Below, piece after piece: positions 45,840 through 53,400 of a stretch of 64,000 nt of DNA. How positions within the stretch are numbered: position 1 is the first letter of the stretch; every line of letters begins with the position of its first letter. Position numbers and translations under genes: made by a program. The notes beneath the pieces are model-generated. The model was not told where the DNA came from. It saw only the letters and a list, made by a program, of their open reading frames with translations, and did not search any database. The DNA is from Coprobacter secundus (GTDB taxonomy: Bacteria; Bacteroidota; Bacteroidia; Bacteroidales; Coprobacteraceae), in contig JTDA01000004.1 in the NCBI GenBank assembly GCA_000803105.1, positions 1 through 64,000 on the forward strand. Direction: 5' to 3'.

Positions 45840-46223
45840 ATGAAACGCTTTTTATTCCTTACCATTGCTTGTTTGTTTTCTATTTGTGGAATGGCAGATA
45901 CCTATGTGGAAGTTCTTTATTTTCATGGAAAACAACGTTGTGTAACTTGCAAAGCCATTGAGAAATACACGAAAGAAATGGTCAATGCAGAGTTGGTCAA
46001 AAATGGTAAACTACGTTTCAAAGAAGTAGATATTTCAACTCCCGAAGGCGAAAAGTTGGCAGAGAAATATCGTGTAAGTTGGTCATCTCTTTATGTTAAT
46101 AAATGGAAGAACGGTAAAGAAGAACGTAACGACATGACACGCTTTGGTTTTCAGAATGCCCGAAACAACACATCGGCTTTCAAGAAAGAATTAAAACAGA
46201 AAATCAATGAGTTACTAAAATAG
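45840..46223 (+). CDS. arsF: ArsF-like nitrophenyl compound nitroreductase subunit
   Basis: A 127-residue exported thioredoxin-fold protein. The signal peptide ends near MADT. The active-site-like motif CVTC (Cys34, Cys37) lies in YFHGKQRCVTCKAIEKY. It matches the family annotated as ArsF, which with ArsE reduces nitro-phenylarsonates such as roxarsone to aminoarsenicals. The assignment rests on motif, length and gene order, and the biochemical role is from the literature on related proteins. Confidence 0.8.
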   Translation: MKRFLFLTIACLFSICGMADTYVEVLYFHGKQRCVTCKAIEKYTKEMVNAELVKNGKLRFKEVDISTPEGEKLAEKYRVSWSSLYVNKWKNGKEERNDMTRFGFQNARNNTSAFKKELKQKINELLK

Positions 46224-46232
46224 TACAGTTTT

Positions 46233-46946
46233 ATGGAATACTTGCAAACATGGTTGGATAATAGTGATATACCTATTATTACCGCTTTTCTGCTCGGTCT
46301 GTTGACTGCTGTAAGTCCTTGCCCATTGGCTACCAACATTACCGCTATTGGATTTATCAGCAAGGATATAAATAACCGTAATCGGATATTTACAAATGGT
46401 ATTCTATATACTTTAGGGCGTGTATTGGCTTATTCTGCATTAGGCGCAATACTTATCGCAATACTCCGAAAGGGTGCAGATATATTTGCCATACAAAAAA
46501 GTATCAGCGAATGGGGGGAACAGTTGATTGCTCCTGCTTTGATGTTGATAGGGCTGTTTATGCTATTCGAAGATAAATTGCAATTACCTAAGTTCGGATT
46601 TTCCGCTACTGAAAAGACAGAAAAACTAAAAGGCTCATGGGGTAGTTTGTTGCTGGGGATATTGTTTGCCATGGCGTTTTGTCCGACCAGTGGGCTATTT
46701 TATTTTGGCATGCTTATTCCCATGTCAGCTATGGAAAGTGAGGGGTATTTGCTACCTGTTATTTTTGCATTGGCAACAGGGCTTCCAGTTATGCTTGTCG
46801 CTTGGATTTTGGCATACAGTGTAGCAGGGATAGGAAAGTTTTATAACCGTGTGCAGACTTTTCAGAAGTGGTTTAATAACATGGTAGCTATACTGTTCAT
46901 TTTGGTTGGCATTTATTATGGATTGGTAAATTGGGGTATAATATGA
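46233..46946 (+). CDS. arsG: ArsG-like efflux permease (CcdA/DsbD family)
   Basis: A 237-residue membrane protein of the CcdA/DsbD type with six helices. It carries the family cysteine motifs SPCPLATN (near residue 30) and AFCPTSGLF. In arsEFG clusters ArsG is described as exporting aminobenzylarsenicals; CcdA-type electron transfer to the periplasmic ArsF is an equally possible role here. Its stop codon overlaps the arsC start (ATGA at 46943-46946). Confidence 0.82.
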   Translation: MEYLQTWLDNSDIPIITAFLLGLLTAVSPCPLATNITAIGFISKDINNRNRIFTNGILYTLGRVLAYSALGAILIAILRKGADIFAIQKSISEWGEQLIAPALMLIGLFMLFEDKLQLPKFGFSATEKTEKLKGSWGSLLLGILFAMAFCPTSGLFYFGMLIPMSAMESEGYLLPVIFALATGLPVMLVAWILAYSVAGIGKFYNRVQTFQKWFNNMVAILFILVGIYYGLVNWGII

Positions 46947-47392
46947 AAATTTTAATTTTATGTACAGAAAATAGCTGTCGCAGTCAAATGGCGCATGGTT
47001 TCCTGCAATCGTTTGATAAGAATATACAAGTGTATTCCGCTGGTACGCATCCGGTAGAGAAAGTTAATCATTGGGCTGTTGAGGCAATGGCAGAAGTTGG
47101 CATTGATATAAGTAAGCATATTCCTACCAATGTAACTGCTTATTTAAGTGATACATGGGATTATGTGATAACAGTATGCGGTAGTGCTAACGAAACGTGT
47201 CCGGCTTTTGAGGGCAATGTAGGGAAACGGTTGCATATTGGTTTTGATGACCCCTCGGAAGCAATAGGGACAACAGACTTTATCAGAAGCGAATTTGAAA
47301 GAGTACGTAATGAAATCAAGAATGAATTTGCCAAGTTCTACATTACAGAGATAAAAAAACAAGAACTGCCTAAATGTGCTTGTAACCGCTAA
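46943..47392 (+). CDS. arsC: Arsenate reductase, LMW-PTP type
   Basis: A 149-residue thioredoxin-coupled arsenate reductase. The P-loop CTENSCRS holds Cys7, Cys12 and Arg13 in the CX5R arrangement, and a second redox pair is in VCGSANETC. It reduces As(V) to As(III). The start at 46943 overlaps the arsG stop (ATGA); the frame upstream to 46931 uses a non-ATG codon. No As(III)-specific ArsB or Acr3 pump follows, so exit depends on the ArsP-type permease or on pumps elsewhere. Confidence 0.94.
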   Translation: MKILILCTENSCRSQMAHGFLQSFDKNIQVYSAGTHPVEKVNHWAVEAMAEVGIDISKHIPTNVTAYLSDTWDYVITVCGSANETCPAFEGNVGKRLHIGFDDPSEAIGTTDFIRSEFERVRNEIKNEFAKFYITEIKKQELPKCACNR

Positions 47393-47406
47393 TTTTTTAG
47401 GTAATA

Positions 47407-47426
47407 TGTTCGTATTATTACAAACA
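47407..47426 (+). promoter_or_regulatory. Third ArsR-type operator, before arsP
   Basis: TGTTCG (47407-47412), 8 bases, then CAAACA (47421-47426), with AATA flanks on both sides. It repeats the half-site words and the N8 spacing of the arsR operator with one mismatch in the inner pair. It lies 11 bases before the permease start. Confidence 0.45.
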
Positions 47427-47437
47427 ATAATAGGATT

Positions 47438-48406
47438 ATGATACAAAGATTTGCAGATTGGCTGGTGTATGACATCTTCGGTTTGGATGCTTCAACAGCT
47501 TTAGGAGAAGCTATAAACTTCTTCTTTTACGATACGATAAAGATTTTGATATTATTATTTTTTATCAGCGTGATAATGGACATTATAAATGCCTATTTCC
47601 CGATAGAACGTTTGCGCAATTATTTGACCTCTCGTAAACTATATGGATTGCAATATTTCTTTGCAGCCTTATTTGGTGCTATTACCCCGTTCTGTTCCTG
47701 TTCTTCCATACCGCTGTTTATCGGATTTGTGAAAGGGGGGATTCCTTTAGGGGTAACATTCGCCTATTTGATAACCTCGCCTTTGGTGAATGAGGTTGCT
47801 GTTGCCATGTTTATCGGTACTTTTGGGTTGCGTATTACTTCTATCTATGTGATTAGCGGTATTCTGTTAGGTATGGTAGGTGGATTTATTTTGGGCAAGA
47901 TGAAATTGGAGCCTTATTTGAGTGATTGGGTAAAACAAATTCAGCAAAACTCAACTTCCGACTCCGGAACATGGGAAAAAGAGCATACTCCGTTCTTTAG
48001 ACGATTGCCGATTATCATGCAAGAAGCATGGGGCATTGTCAAAGGTGTACTTCTGTATATCCTTATCGGCATCGGTATCGGTGCATTTATGCACGGCTAT
48101 GTGCCGGAAGGATTTTTTGAGCAGTATATGTCTAAGGATAATTGGTTTGCAGTTCCTTTATCAGTAGTGTTTGCAGTTCCAATGTATGCCAATGCTGCCG
48201 GAATAGTACCGGTAATTGAAGTTTTTGTAGCTAAGGGTATCCCCATAGGAACTGCGCTTGCTTTTATGATGGCAGTTGTTGGGCTGTCATTACCCGAAGC
48301 TACGCTGTTGAAAAAAGTAATGACTTGGCGGCTGATAGGGATATTCTTTGGATTGATAACCTTATTTATTATTGTATTAGGTTATCTTTATAACATTATG
48401 TTATAG
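47438..48406 (+). CDS. arsP: ArsP/DUF318 family permease
   Basis: A 322-residue membrane permease of the PF03773 group. It shows the ArsP signature TPFCSCSSIPLFIGFVKGG, followed by ITSPLVNEVA, and about eight membrane helices. ArsP exports trivalent organoarsenicals such as methylarsenite and reduced roxarsone; related DUF318 proteins without arsenic context also exist. Here it follows arsR-EFG-C under an operator of the same type, which strongly favours an organoarsenical role. Confidence 0.85.
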   Translation: MIQRFADWLVYDIFGLDASTALGEAINFFFYDTIKILILLFFISVIMDIINAYFPIERLRNYLTSRKLYGLQYFFAALFGAITPFCSCSSIPLFIGFVKGGIPLGVTFAYLITSPLVNEVAVAMFIGTFGLRITSIYVISGILLGMVGGFILGKMKLEPYLSDWVKQIQQNSTSDSGTWEKEHTPFFRRLPIIMQEAWGIVKGVLLYILIGIGIGAFMHGYVPEGFFEQYMSKDNWFAVPLSVVFAVPMYANAAGIVPVIEVFVAKGIPIGTALAFMMAVVGLSLPEATLLKKVMTWRLIGIFFGLITLFIIVLGYLYNIML

Positions 48407-48424
48407 CCGCAATATGTTGTGAGT

Positions 48425-49300
48425 ATGGAATATGCAGCAATTAAAAGCTACGTTGGTAAATTACTCTTTCAGATACAGACCGAAATAAATATTTCTAATT
48501 CTGACGAATGTATAGGGATTGATAGGGCGTTACACATGATGCGTTTTATTAGACCTTTGTGTGATGAACTTAGGAAGTATACAGTAAATTATCAGTTTAG
48601 GGACGAGGCGGAAGAAATCTATTTCTTTAAAGAACTAAAGCCAGAAGTATTAAGTAAATATATGTACTACAACAAAATTTATGTTATAGAAAGCAAATTC
48701 CCAACAGGTAGTGATGTTGCGCAAAAAGAATATCTGTACAAAGAACTAAATAGTTTGACATTTTATTTCAGCAGGAATTTGGACTTTTACCAGTATTACC
48801 GTTCTAAATCTACTTATTTGGATAGGTATTATTTTACCCGAAATCAAAATGATTTACGAATATGTACAGACAGTTCCCATATTGATAAAGACCCTCTATA
48901 TTCAACCGGATATGATTTTAAAGTGGCTAAAATTATTACTAACGAACTGTTGAAAATCTATTTGACTAACAGATTGCAAGAATTGGAGCGTATTGTACAG
49001 CGCAAAGCGGATAACGGACAGGTTGTAGAAACTATTTTGCGTTGGACTGGCCCTAAAAGGGCGTTGGTGGGACTGATTTATGCTTTAGAAGCGAATGGGG
49101 ATTTTAATAAAGGAACGGCTACTTTAAAAGAGATTGCAGGGTATCTTGAACATATGTTCAGTATAGATGTTGGCAATTTACATCACTCTTATTTGACTTT
49201 CCTTCATCGGCAACACGACTTCGAAGTAAAATTGCCCAAGGCGTCTTGCGGCACAGGAAACAGATTTGTGTGTCGTAAATCACACCTTGCTGCTATCTGA
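48425..49300 (+). CDS. rteC: RteC family protein, C-terminus replaced
   Basis: The RteC family member of this island, 291 residues from the ATG at 48425 (a GTG lies two codons upstream). Landmarks are MMRFIRPLCDELRKY, FYQYYRS, TDSSHIDKDPLYSTGYDFKVAKIITNELLK and RWTGPKRALVGLIYAL. RteC in CTnDOT activates excision genes after tetracycline induction. The last 25 or so residues (after SYLTFL) do not look like the RteC family end, which suggests a recombination junction. It follows arsP by 18 bases but is unlikely to be part of that function. Confidence 0.8.
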   Translation: MEYAAIKSYVGKLLFQIQTEINISNSDECIGIDRALHMMRFIRPLCDELRKYTVNYQFRDEAEEIYFFKELKPEVLSKYMYYNKIYVIESKFPTGSDVAQKEYLYKELNSLTFYFSRNLDFYQYYRSKSTYLDRYYFTRNQNDLRICTDSSHIDKDPLYSTGYDFKVAKIITNELLKIYLTNRLQELERIVQRKADNGQVVETILRWTGPKRALVGLIYALEANGDFNKGTATLKEIAGYLEHMFSIDVGNLHHSYLTFLHRQHDFEVKLPKASCGTGNRFVCRKSHLAAI

Positions 49301-49517
49301 CAATAGCATGATTTCAACGGCTGGCAGTCCGGTATGGAGCGTCCAGTTTTTAAGCTAATATTTCCATATCGCTACTTACCTTCAAATCGGTAATTCTGAT
49401 GTTGATAACGGGCAAAATCTTACTTTGTCCTATACTTTTTCAAAATGAATTTCGGTATATCTTATAAACAAAAGCAATATAAAACAGCTTTATATCTTTT
49501 CCATATATCCATAAAAA
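49301..49517. other. Junction DNA after rteC
   Basis: No intact gene. The sequence continues the foreign end joined to rteC. Short minus-strand open stretches could be integrase or mobilisation debris, but I cannot identify them. Confidence 0.3.
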
Positions 49518-49597
49518 AACTCCTACAATATCAGAGTATTGTAGGAGTTGTACATTTACTGTCCGTTTCTGTCCAGCGTTTCTATTATCCGCCTGGG
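49518..49597 (-). repeat. Duplicated tRNA-Lys 3' end and terminator (att site, left copy)
   Basis: The hairpin AACTCCTACAATA (49518-49530) / TATTGTAGGAGTT (49537-49549) followed on the minus strand by a T-run matches the one beside the tRNA-Lys gene (52782-52813). After it, TTGTACATTTACTGTCC, CCAGCGTTTCT and ATCCGCCTGGG (to 49597) repeat the end of the tRNA gene, with a small internal duplication (GTTTCTGTCC). The copy diverges at once beyond that. This is what an integration event into the tRNA 3' end leaves. Confidence 0.75.
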
Positions 49598-49880
49598 TTA
49601 TGAACCAAACGTTATTTCTTCCTCAATATCAGTACTTTCAGAAATTTTGGCTTTGCATCCGTCACGCTTTAGTCCTAAAAACTGTCTGCTCTTGTCCGGT
49701 GTTTGTCTGCCAACATCTTGGGTTCAGATATACGCATTATTTTTGAATTATGCAAACCGTTGAAAATAAGCATTCTAAGATTAGTGCAAGGCACAAGCTA
49801 TATATATAAATATGTACTTGCACCTTGTACTAAAAAATCACTTGTCCCTAAATAGCATTACAGCATTATTTTACAAATGC

Positions 49881-50252
49881 TTATGGCTTTTTTCTGTTAT
49901 GTATTCTATCTGTCAAAATGGCGTCCATGTTTTCTTTTGCCCACACAATCAAACTATTGATATGTGGCAGTAATGAGATGGCTCTATCAGTTAGTGAATA
50001 TTCAACTCTTGGCGGCACTTCTGCATATACTTGTCTTTTGACAAACCCGTCCTCCTCAAGAGTTCTCAAAGTCACAGTCAGCATTTTTTGTGAAATGTCG
50101 GGAATGTTTTTTTGCAAAGCGTTAAAGCGCATTAATGCGGACTGGTTTAATGTGAAAAGAACTAATATAGACCATTTGTCACTTATGCGAGCAAGTATAT
50201 TCCGAATGGGGCAATCAGGATATAATTCATTTTGAATTTCTGTTCTTACCAT
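49881..50252 (-). CDS. HxlR family transcriptional regulator
   Basis: A 123-residue HxlR regulator with CPIRNILARISDKWSILVL at the start and the wing PPRVEYSLTD. Only the one N-terminal cysteine (Cys15) stands where the family sensing residue lies. It is divergent from the oxidoreductase gene at 50507, with 254 bases between, and most likely regulates it together with the following MBL-like gene. Divergent HxlR/reductase pairs usually respond to quinones or electrophiles. Confidence 0.9.
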   Translation of the reverse strand: MVRTEIQNELYPDCPIRNILARISDKWSILVLFTLNQSALMRFNALQKNIPDISQKMLTVTLRTLEEDGFVKRQVYAEVPPRVEYSLTDRAISLLPHINSLIVWAKENMDAILTDRIHNRKKP

Positions 50253-50278
50253 AACACTTATATTTTCATATTACGCTA

Positions 50279-50290
50279 CAAAAGTAACTA
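50279..50290 (-). promoter_or_regulatory. Candidate HxlR promoter/operator
   Basis: On the minus strand TACTTTTG (50279-50286) fits TAnnTTTG, 26 bases before the HxlR ATG. It overlaps AAAAGTAACTA (50280-50290), a word related to AAAAGTAAGTAACTA upstream of the other HxlR gene. Confidence 0.35.
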
Positions 50291-50506
50291 ACATTCTCCA
50301 AACAAGCAAGGATAAGTTTGCAATTACTTAAATAGTGTTAAATGTATATTTCGCAAATTCTTCATAGTCAATAATAGTTTCATGCGGGTAACTATCTGAG
50401 CACAAAGTACCTTCTTGTATAACTAAAAAAAGAGTTCCATATTTGCATCCGAAAAGAGATAAACAATCTTTTTGATAGTAATATTGATTATTAAATATTT
50501 ATAGTT

Positions 50507-51157
50507 ATGAAAAATGTAGTATTAATTGGAGCAAGCGGTTTTGTTGGGACAGCTCTCCTTAATGAGTTATTAAACAGAGGTAATAAAGTTACAGCAATAG
50601 TTCGCAATCCCGAAAAAATGGCAATTAGCAATTGTGATTTATCAGTAGTTAAAGCAGATGTATCTGATGTGGAAACGATAGCCGCTACTTGTAAGGGAAA
50701 AGATGTTGTTATCAGCGCTTATAATCCCGGCTGGACAAACCCTGACATTTACGAAGAAACATTGAAAAATTATCCGTTAATCCTCAAAGCGGTGAAGCAA
50801 GCAGGTATTAAACGACTGTTGTGTGTCGGTGGTGCTGGTACTTTATTCTGCGCTCCGGGGCTTAGAGTAGTGGATTCGGGTGTAATTCCTGCCGAGATAA
50901 TGGGTGGTGTGAAGTCTTTAGGTGAGTTTTACTTGAATACATTGTGCAACGAAAAAGAAATCGACTGGGTATTTTTCTCTCCTGCCGGAACTCTTGAACC
51001 GGGACAACGCACAGAAAAGTTCCGTTTGGGAAAGGATGACCTTATTGTTGACAAAAATGGGAACAGTCATATTTCAGTAGAAGATTATGCGGTTGCAATG
51101 GTAGATGAAATGGAGCAGGCAAATCATCATCGGGAACGTTTTACTATCGGTTATTAA
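50507..51157 (+). CDS. NAD(P)-binding oxidoreductase (NmrA/SDR-a type)
   Basis: A 216-residue Rossmann-fold protein. The dinucleotide motif IGASGFVGTALL is at residues 5-16, and VVISAYNPGW and LCVGGAGTLF fit the NAD(P)H-binding (PF13460-like) group of flavin or quinone reductases and sugar-nucleotide modifiers. The substrate is not evident. It is the first gene of a two-gene operon (18 bases to the next gene) divergent from the HxlR regulator, which suggests detoxification of a reactive compound. Confidence 0.85.
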   Translation: MKNVVLIGASGFVGTALLNELLNRGNKVTAIVRNPEKMAISNCDLSVVKADVSDVETIAATCKGKDVVISAYNPGWTNPDIYEETLKNYPLILKAVKQAGIKRLLCVGGAGTLFCAPGLRVVDSGVIPAEIMGGVKSLGEFYLNTLCNEKEIDWVFFSPAGTLEPGQRTEKFRLGKDDLIVDKNGNSHISVEDYAVAMVDEMEQANHHRERFTIGY

Positions 51158-51175
51158 TAATAAGATATAGAAATT

Positions 51176-52009
51176 ATGAAAAAGATGTTTTTATTCTTAC
51201 TGGCTCTTGTGGCAATTGTGGCAGAAGCACAGACAAAAGGAAATTTTGAAGTCTTGGATTTAGGCAGTTTCAAACTTCATGTATATAATACGAATGATGC
51301 ACTTGGAGATGCAAGCTACATTATAGAAAGCAAGACCGGGCTTGTTACTTTGGAACAGCCGCTGTTTAAAGATAATGTATCGGAATTTGACGCTTATGTA
51401 GTTTCATTAAATAAACCTGTACAGAAAATCATCACCGACTATCATGTAGGCGGAACGGGCAATCATGATGTTGTGATGATTGAGGGAATGCCGGATTTTG
51501 TCAAGGGGACTGTTTACGGTGGAATGATGCAGAATTTTGCAAAAATATTTGGTGATGCCATAGTTCCCATGCCGACCGGAAAAACGGAGGAAATTCCTTT
51601 GGGAAGTATTCAAAATTGGGATGGCGTAAAGTTCTCTTTTCAAAAAGGAGCTTCAACAGATTTTCCGGCGGCAAGTATTATAATAGGCGACAAGGTTTAT
51701 TACACGCACTGGACACCCGCAAAATCCCATGTCAGCCATTTGCAAATATCTTCTTTAGCTGCGATTGATGCGGAAATAACAGAAGCGGAGAGGGCTTTAA
51801 AATCCGGTTGCGAATATTTTATTGGCGGACACGGGGGCACTGCGAAAGAAGATATGGTAGAATTTAAAATTGACTATTTGAAGACAATGAAGCGTATAAT
51901 TGCTGCAAATAAAACAGCTGATTCATTTATCGCAGCCATGAAAAAGGCTTATCCCGATTTGCCGGGAGAAGCCGGACTGGCAGATTTGGCTAAGACTTTA
52001 TACAAGTAA
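51176..52009 (+). CDS. Exported MBL-fold-like protein lacking the metal motif
   Basis: A 277-residue protein with a signal peptide ending near AEAQ. The fold order (LGDASYIIESKTGLVTLEQP, IITDYHVGGTGNHD, GGHGG) resembles metallo-beta-lactamase-like hydrolases, but the HxHxDH motif is replaced by DYHVGGTGNH, so only part of the zinc site could remain. Related genes occur with NAD(P)-binding oxidoreductases in similar islands. It may be a catalytically altered member or use different ligands. It is in operon with the preceding gene. Confidence 0.7.
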   Translation: MKKMFLFLLALVAIVAEAQTKGNFEVLDLGSFKLHVYNTNDALGDASYIIESKTGLVTLEQPLFKDNVSEFDAYVVSLNKPVQKIITDYHVGGTGNHDVVMIEGMPDFVKGTVYGGMMQNFAKIFGDAIVPMPTGKTEEIPLGSIQNWDGVKFSFQKGASTDFPAASIIIGDKVYYTHWTPAKSHVSHLQISSLAAIDAEITEAERALKSGCEYFIGGHGGTAKEDMVEFKIDYLKTMKRIIAANKTADSFIAAMKKAYPDLPGEAGLADLAKTLYK

Positions 52010-52073
52010 ATCAAGTTCGTGTTCAATATAAGGTTACTGTTTGTAGCCTTATATTGTTTAAAACAAATGCAAT

Positions 52074-52430
52074 ATGGAAAAAGGATTAAGTTTTTTAATG
52101 AGTCATAAAGACATGGCTTTCGCCACAGTAGAGTATGATAAACCGAAAATCCGTATTTTTCAGATTGTGAAAAGAGAAAAGGCTACGCTTTATTTTACCA
52201 TAACGACCTATAAGGAAGTTTATAAATAATTGCAAAAGAATCCTTTTGTAAAGTTGCTTGCTATAGCTGGAAATATTTCAGTAAGGATAAAGGGAAAAGC
52301 TGTTTTTGATGTTCCTGATAACATAGGGGAAGAAATCTATGAAACAAATTCGGTTCTGATGCGCTTATATCGTTCATATTCAGACTTGATTTATTTTCGT
52401 TTAGATATTAGCGAATTTGGATTATTATGA
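52074..52430 (+). pseudogene. Pyridoxamine 5'-phosphate oxidase-like protein, nonsense-mutated
   Basis: The small flavin-binding (PNPOx-like) family usually runs MEK.L.FL ... VYKQL..NP. Here EVYK is followed by TAA at 52227-52229 where the family has Gln (CAA), then LQKNPFVKLLAIAGNI continues in the same frame to the stop at 52428. The upstream part is 51 codons. A single base change, CAA to TAA, therefore broke the gene; the C-terminal end also looks decayed. Confidence 0.7.
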
Positions 52431-52489
52431 TTTAACGCCGATACCTCCTATATTTGAGCACTTTGACAACAAAAGATAAATGATGTTTT

Positions 52490-52695
52490 ATGCAATTTGT
52501 AGATAAAATATTATTTCAAATCGATACGGAAATAAAAAAAACAGCATAAATGATTGTACCGGCATTGATAGCGCTTTGTATACGATGCGTTTTATTCGAC
52601 CTTTATGCGATGAACTGAAAAAATACAGTTTGCGAATAAAGCAAATCAAGACAACAAGCCGCCAATTTTGGACATTCCGTGAACTAAAATCTTAG
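52490..52695 (+). pseudogene. rteC remnant, N-terminal part
   Basis: From the ATG at 52490 the translation MQFVDKILFQIDTEIKK matches the start of RteC. A frameshift follows, then NDCTGIDSALYTMRFIRPL and CDELKKYS in another frame. It is the third rteC piece in the window and lies just inside the att site next to tRNA-Lys. Confidence 0.75.
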
Positions 52696-52716
52696 AAGGT
52701 GGGCAAGGCACGAATT

Positions 52717-52763
52717 GGTCACGAAAGTGTGTCTTTTTGTGACCTTTTCGTGTCTTAGGTCAC
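52717..52763. repeat. Cluster of short palindromic words at the island end
   Basis: GGTCAC (52717-52722), GTGACC (52739-52744) and GGTCAC (52758-52763) with CACGAAA (52720-52726) and TTTCGTG (52746-52752) form overlapping inverted repeats. They lie about 20 bases inside the att copy and could be arm-type sites for the lost integrase or excisionase. Confidence 0.4.
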
Positions 52764-52781
52764 AGACATTATACAAAGAAA

Positions 52782-52813
52782 AACTCCTACAATACCTTGA
52801 TATTGTAGGAGTT
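52782..52813 (-). terminator. tRNA-Lys terminator (right att copy)
   Basis: AACTCCTACAATA and TATTGTAGGAGTT are 13-base arms with a 6-base loop, followed on the minus strand by TTTTTC. It sits 26 bases after the tRNA 3' end and matches the duplicated copy at 49518. Confidence 0.75.
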
Positions 52814-52838
52814 GTACATTTACTGTCCAGCGTTTCTG

Positions 52839-52911
52839 TGATCCGCCTGGGGCTCGAACCCAGGACCCCAACATTAAAAGTGTTGTGCTCTACCTGCTGA
52901 GCTAGCGAATC
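52839..52911 (-). tRNA. tRNA-Lys (anticodon UUU)
   Basis: A complete cloverleaf on the minus strand. The acceptor GATTCGC pairs with GCGGATC (one G-U pair), the D arm is GCTC-AGCAGGTA-GAGC, the anticodon stem CAACA/TGTTG encloses CTTTTAA with anticodon TTT, and the T arm is CTGGG-TTCGAGC-CCCAG. CCA is not encoded. Its 3' end is the integration point of the island to its left. Confidence 0.95.
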
Positions 52912-53400
52912 TCCTGTTATGTGTGCATCGATTTCTCAAATGCGTTGCAAAGGTAATACTTTATTTTATATCTGCAAACAATCAGAATACTTTTTTTAAC
53001 CCAAATCCATAATGTATACTCTTTCAGTCTAACTATCAAAGACTTCTATTTCAAGAAAATTACTCAACAAAAAAAATCCATCTAAGATAGACCCAATCTT
53101 TAGCTTAAAAACTCTCGAAAAAGAACACCCCTTATAAAACTACCCCAAATGTTCCTCTTATCCCGCTGCTATATTTTTGCTTTTAGAAGCTATCATCTAA
53201 ATTTTGCTCGGGTCAATTTTGAAAGTTTCTTTCGAGGATATTTTTTCGTTTTATGAGGAAGATAACAAGCTATCTGGCGTGTGAAAAAGAGGATAGAGAC
53301 CGAAAGAAAACGCAAAAATGACCTGATAATATTTTTTTATTGGAAAAGTTAGACCAGTTCATAACAACATTAAAATTATATGTAAAATGAATTATCAGAA
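52912..53400. other. Intergenic region between tRNA-Lys and recQ
   Basis: About 490 bases of AT-rich DNA with no gene, repeat or RNA that I can recognise. It includes the tRNA promoter and the 3' flank of recQ. Confidence 0.4.

Noticed and set aside
49548..49763. Open frame starting in the left att copy
   Set aside because: Its beginning is the duplicated tRNA end and the rest shows no family features.
52715..52900. Open frame covering the tRNA-Lys gene
   Set aside because: It overlaps the tRNA and its terminator on the other strand and encodes no recognisable protein; it is a known type of false call at such att sites.
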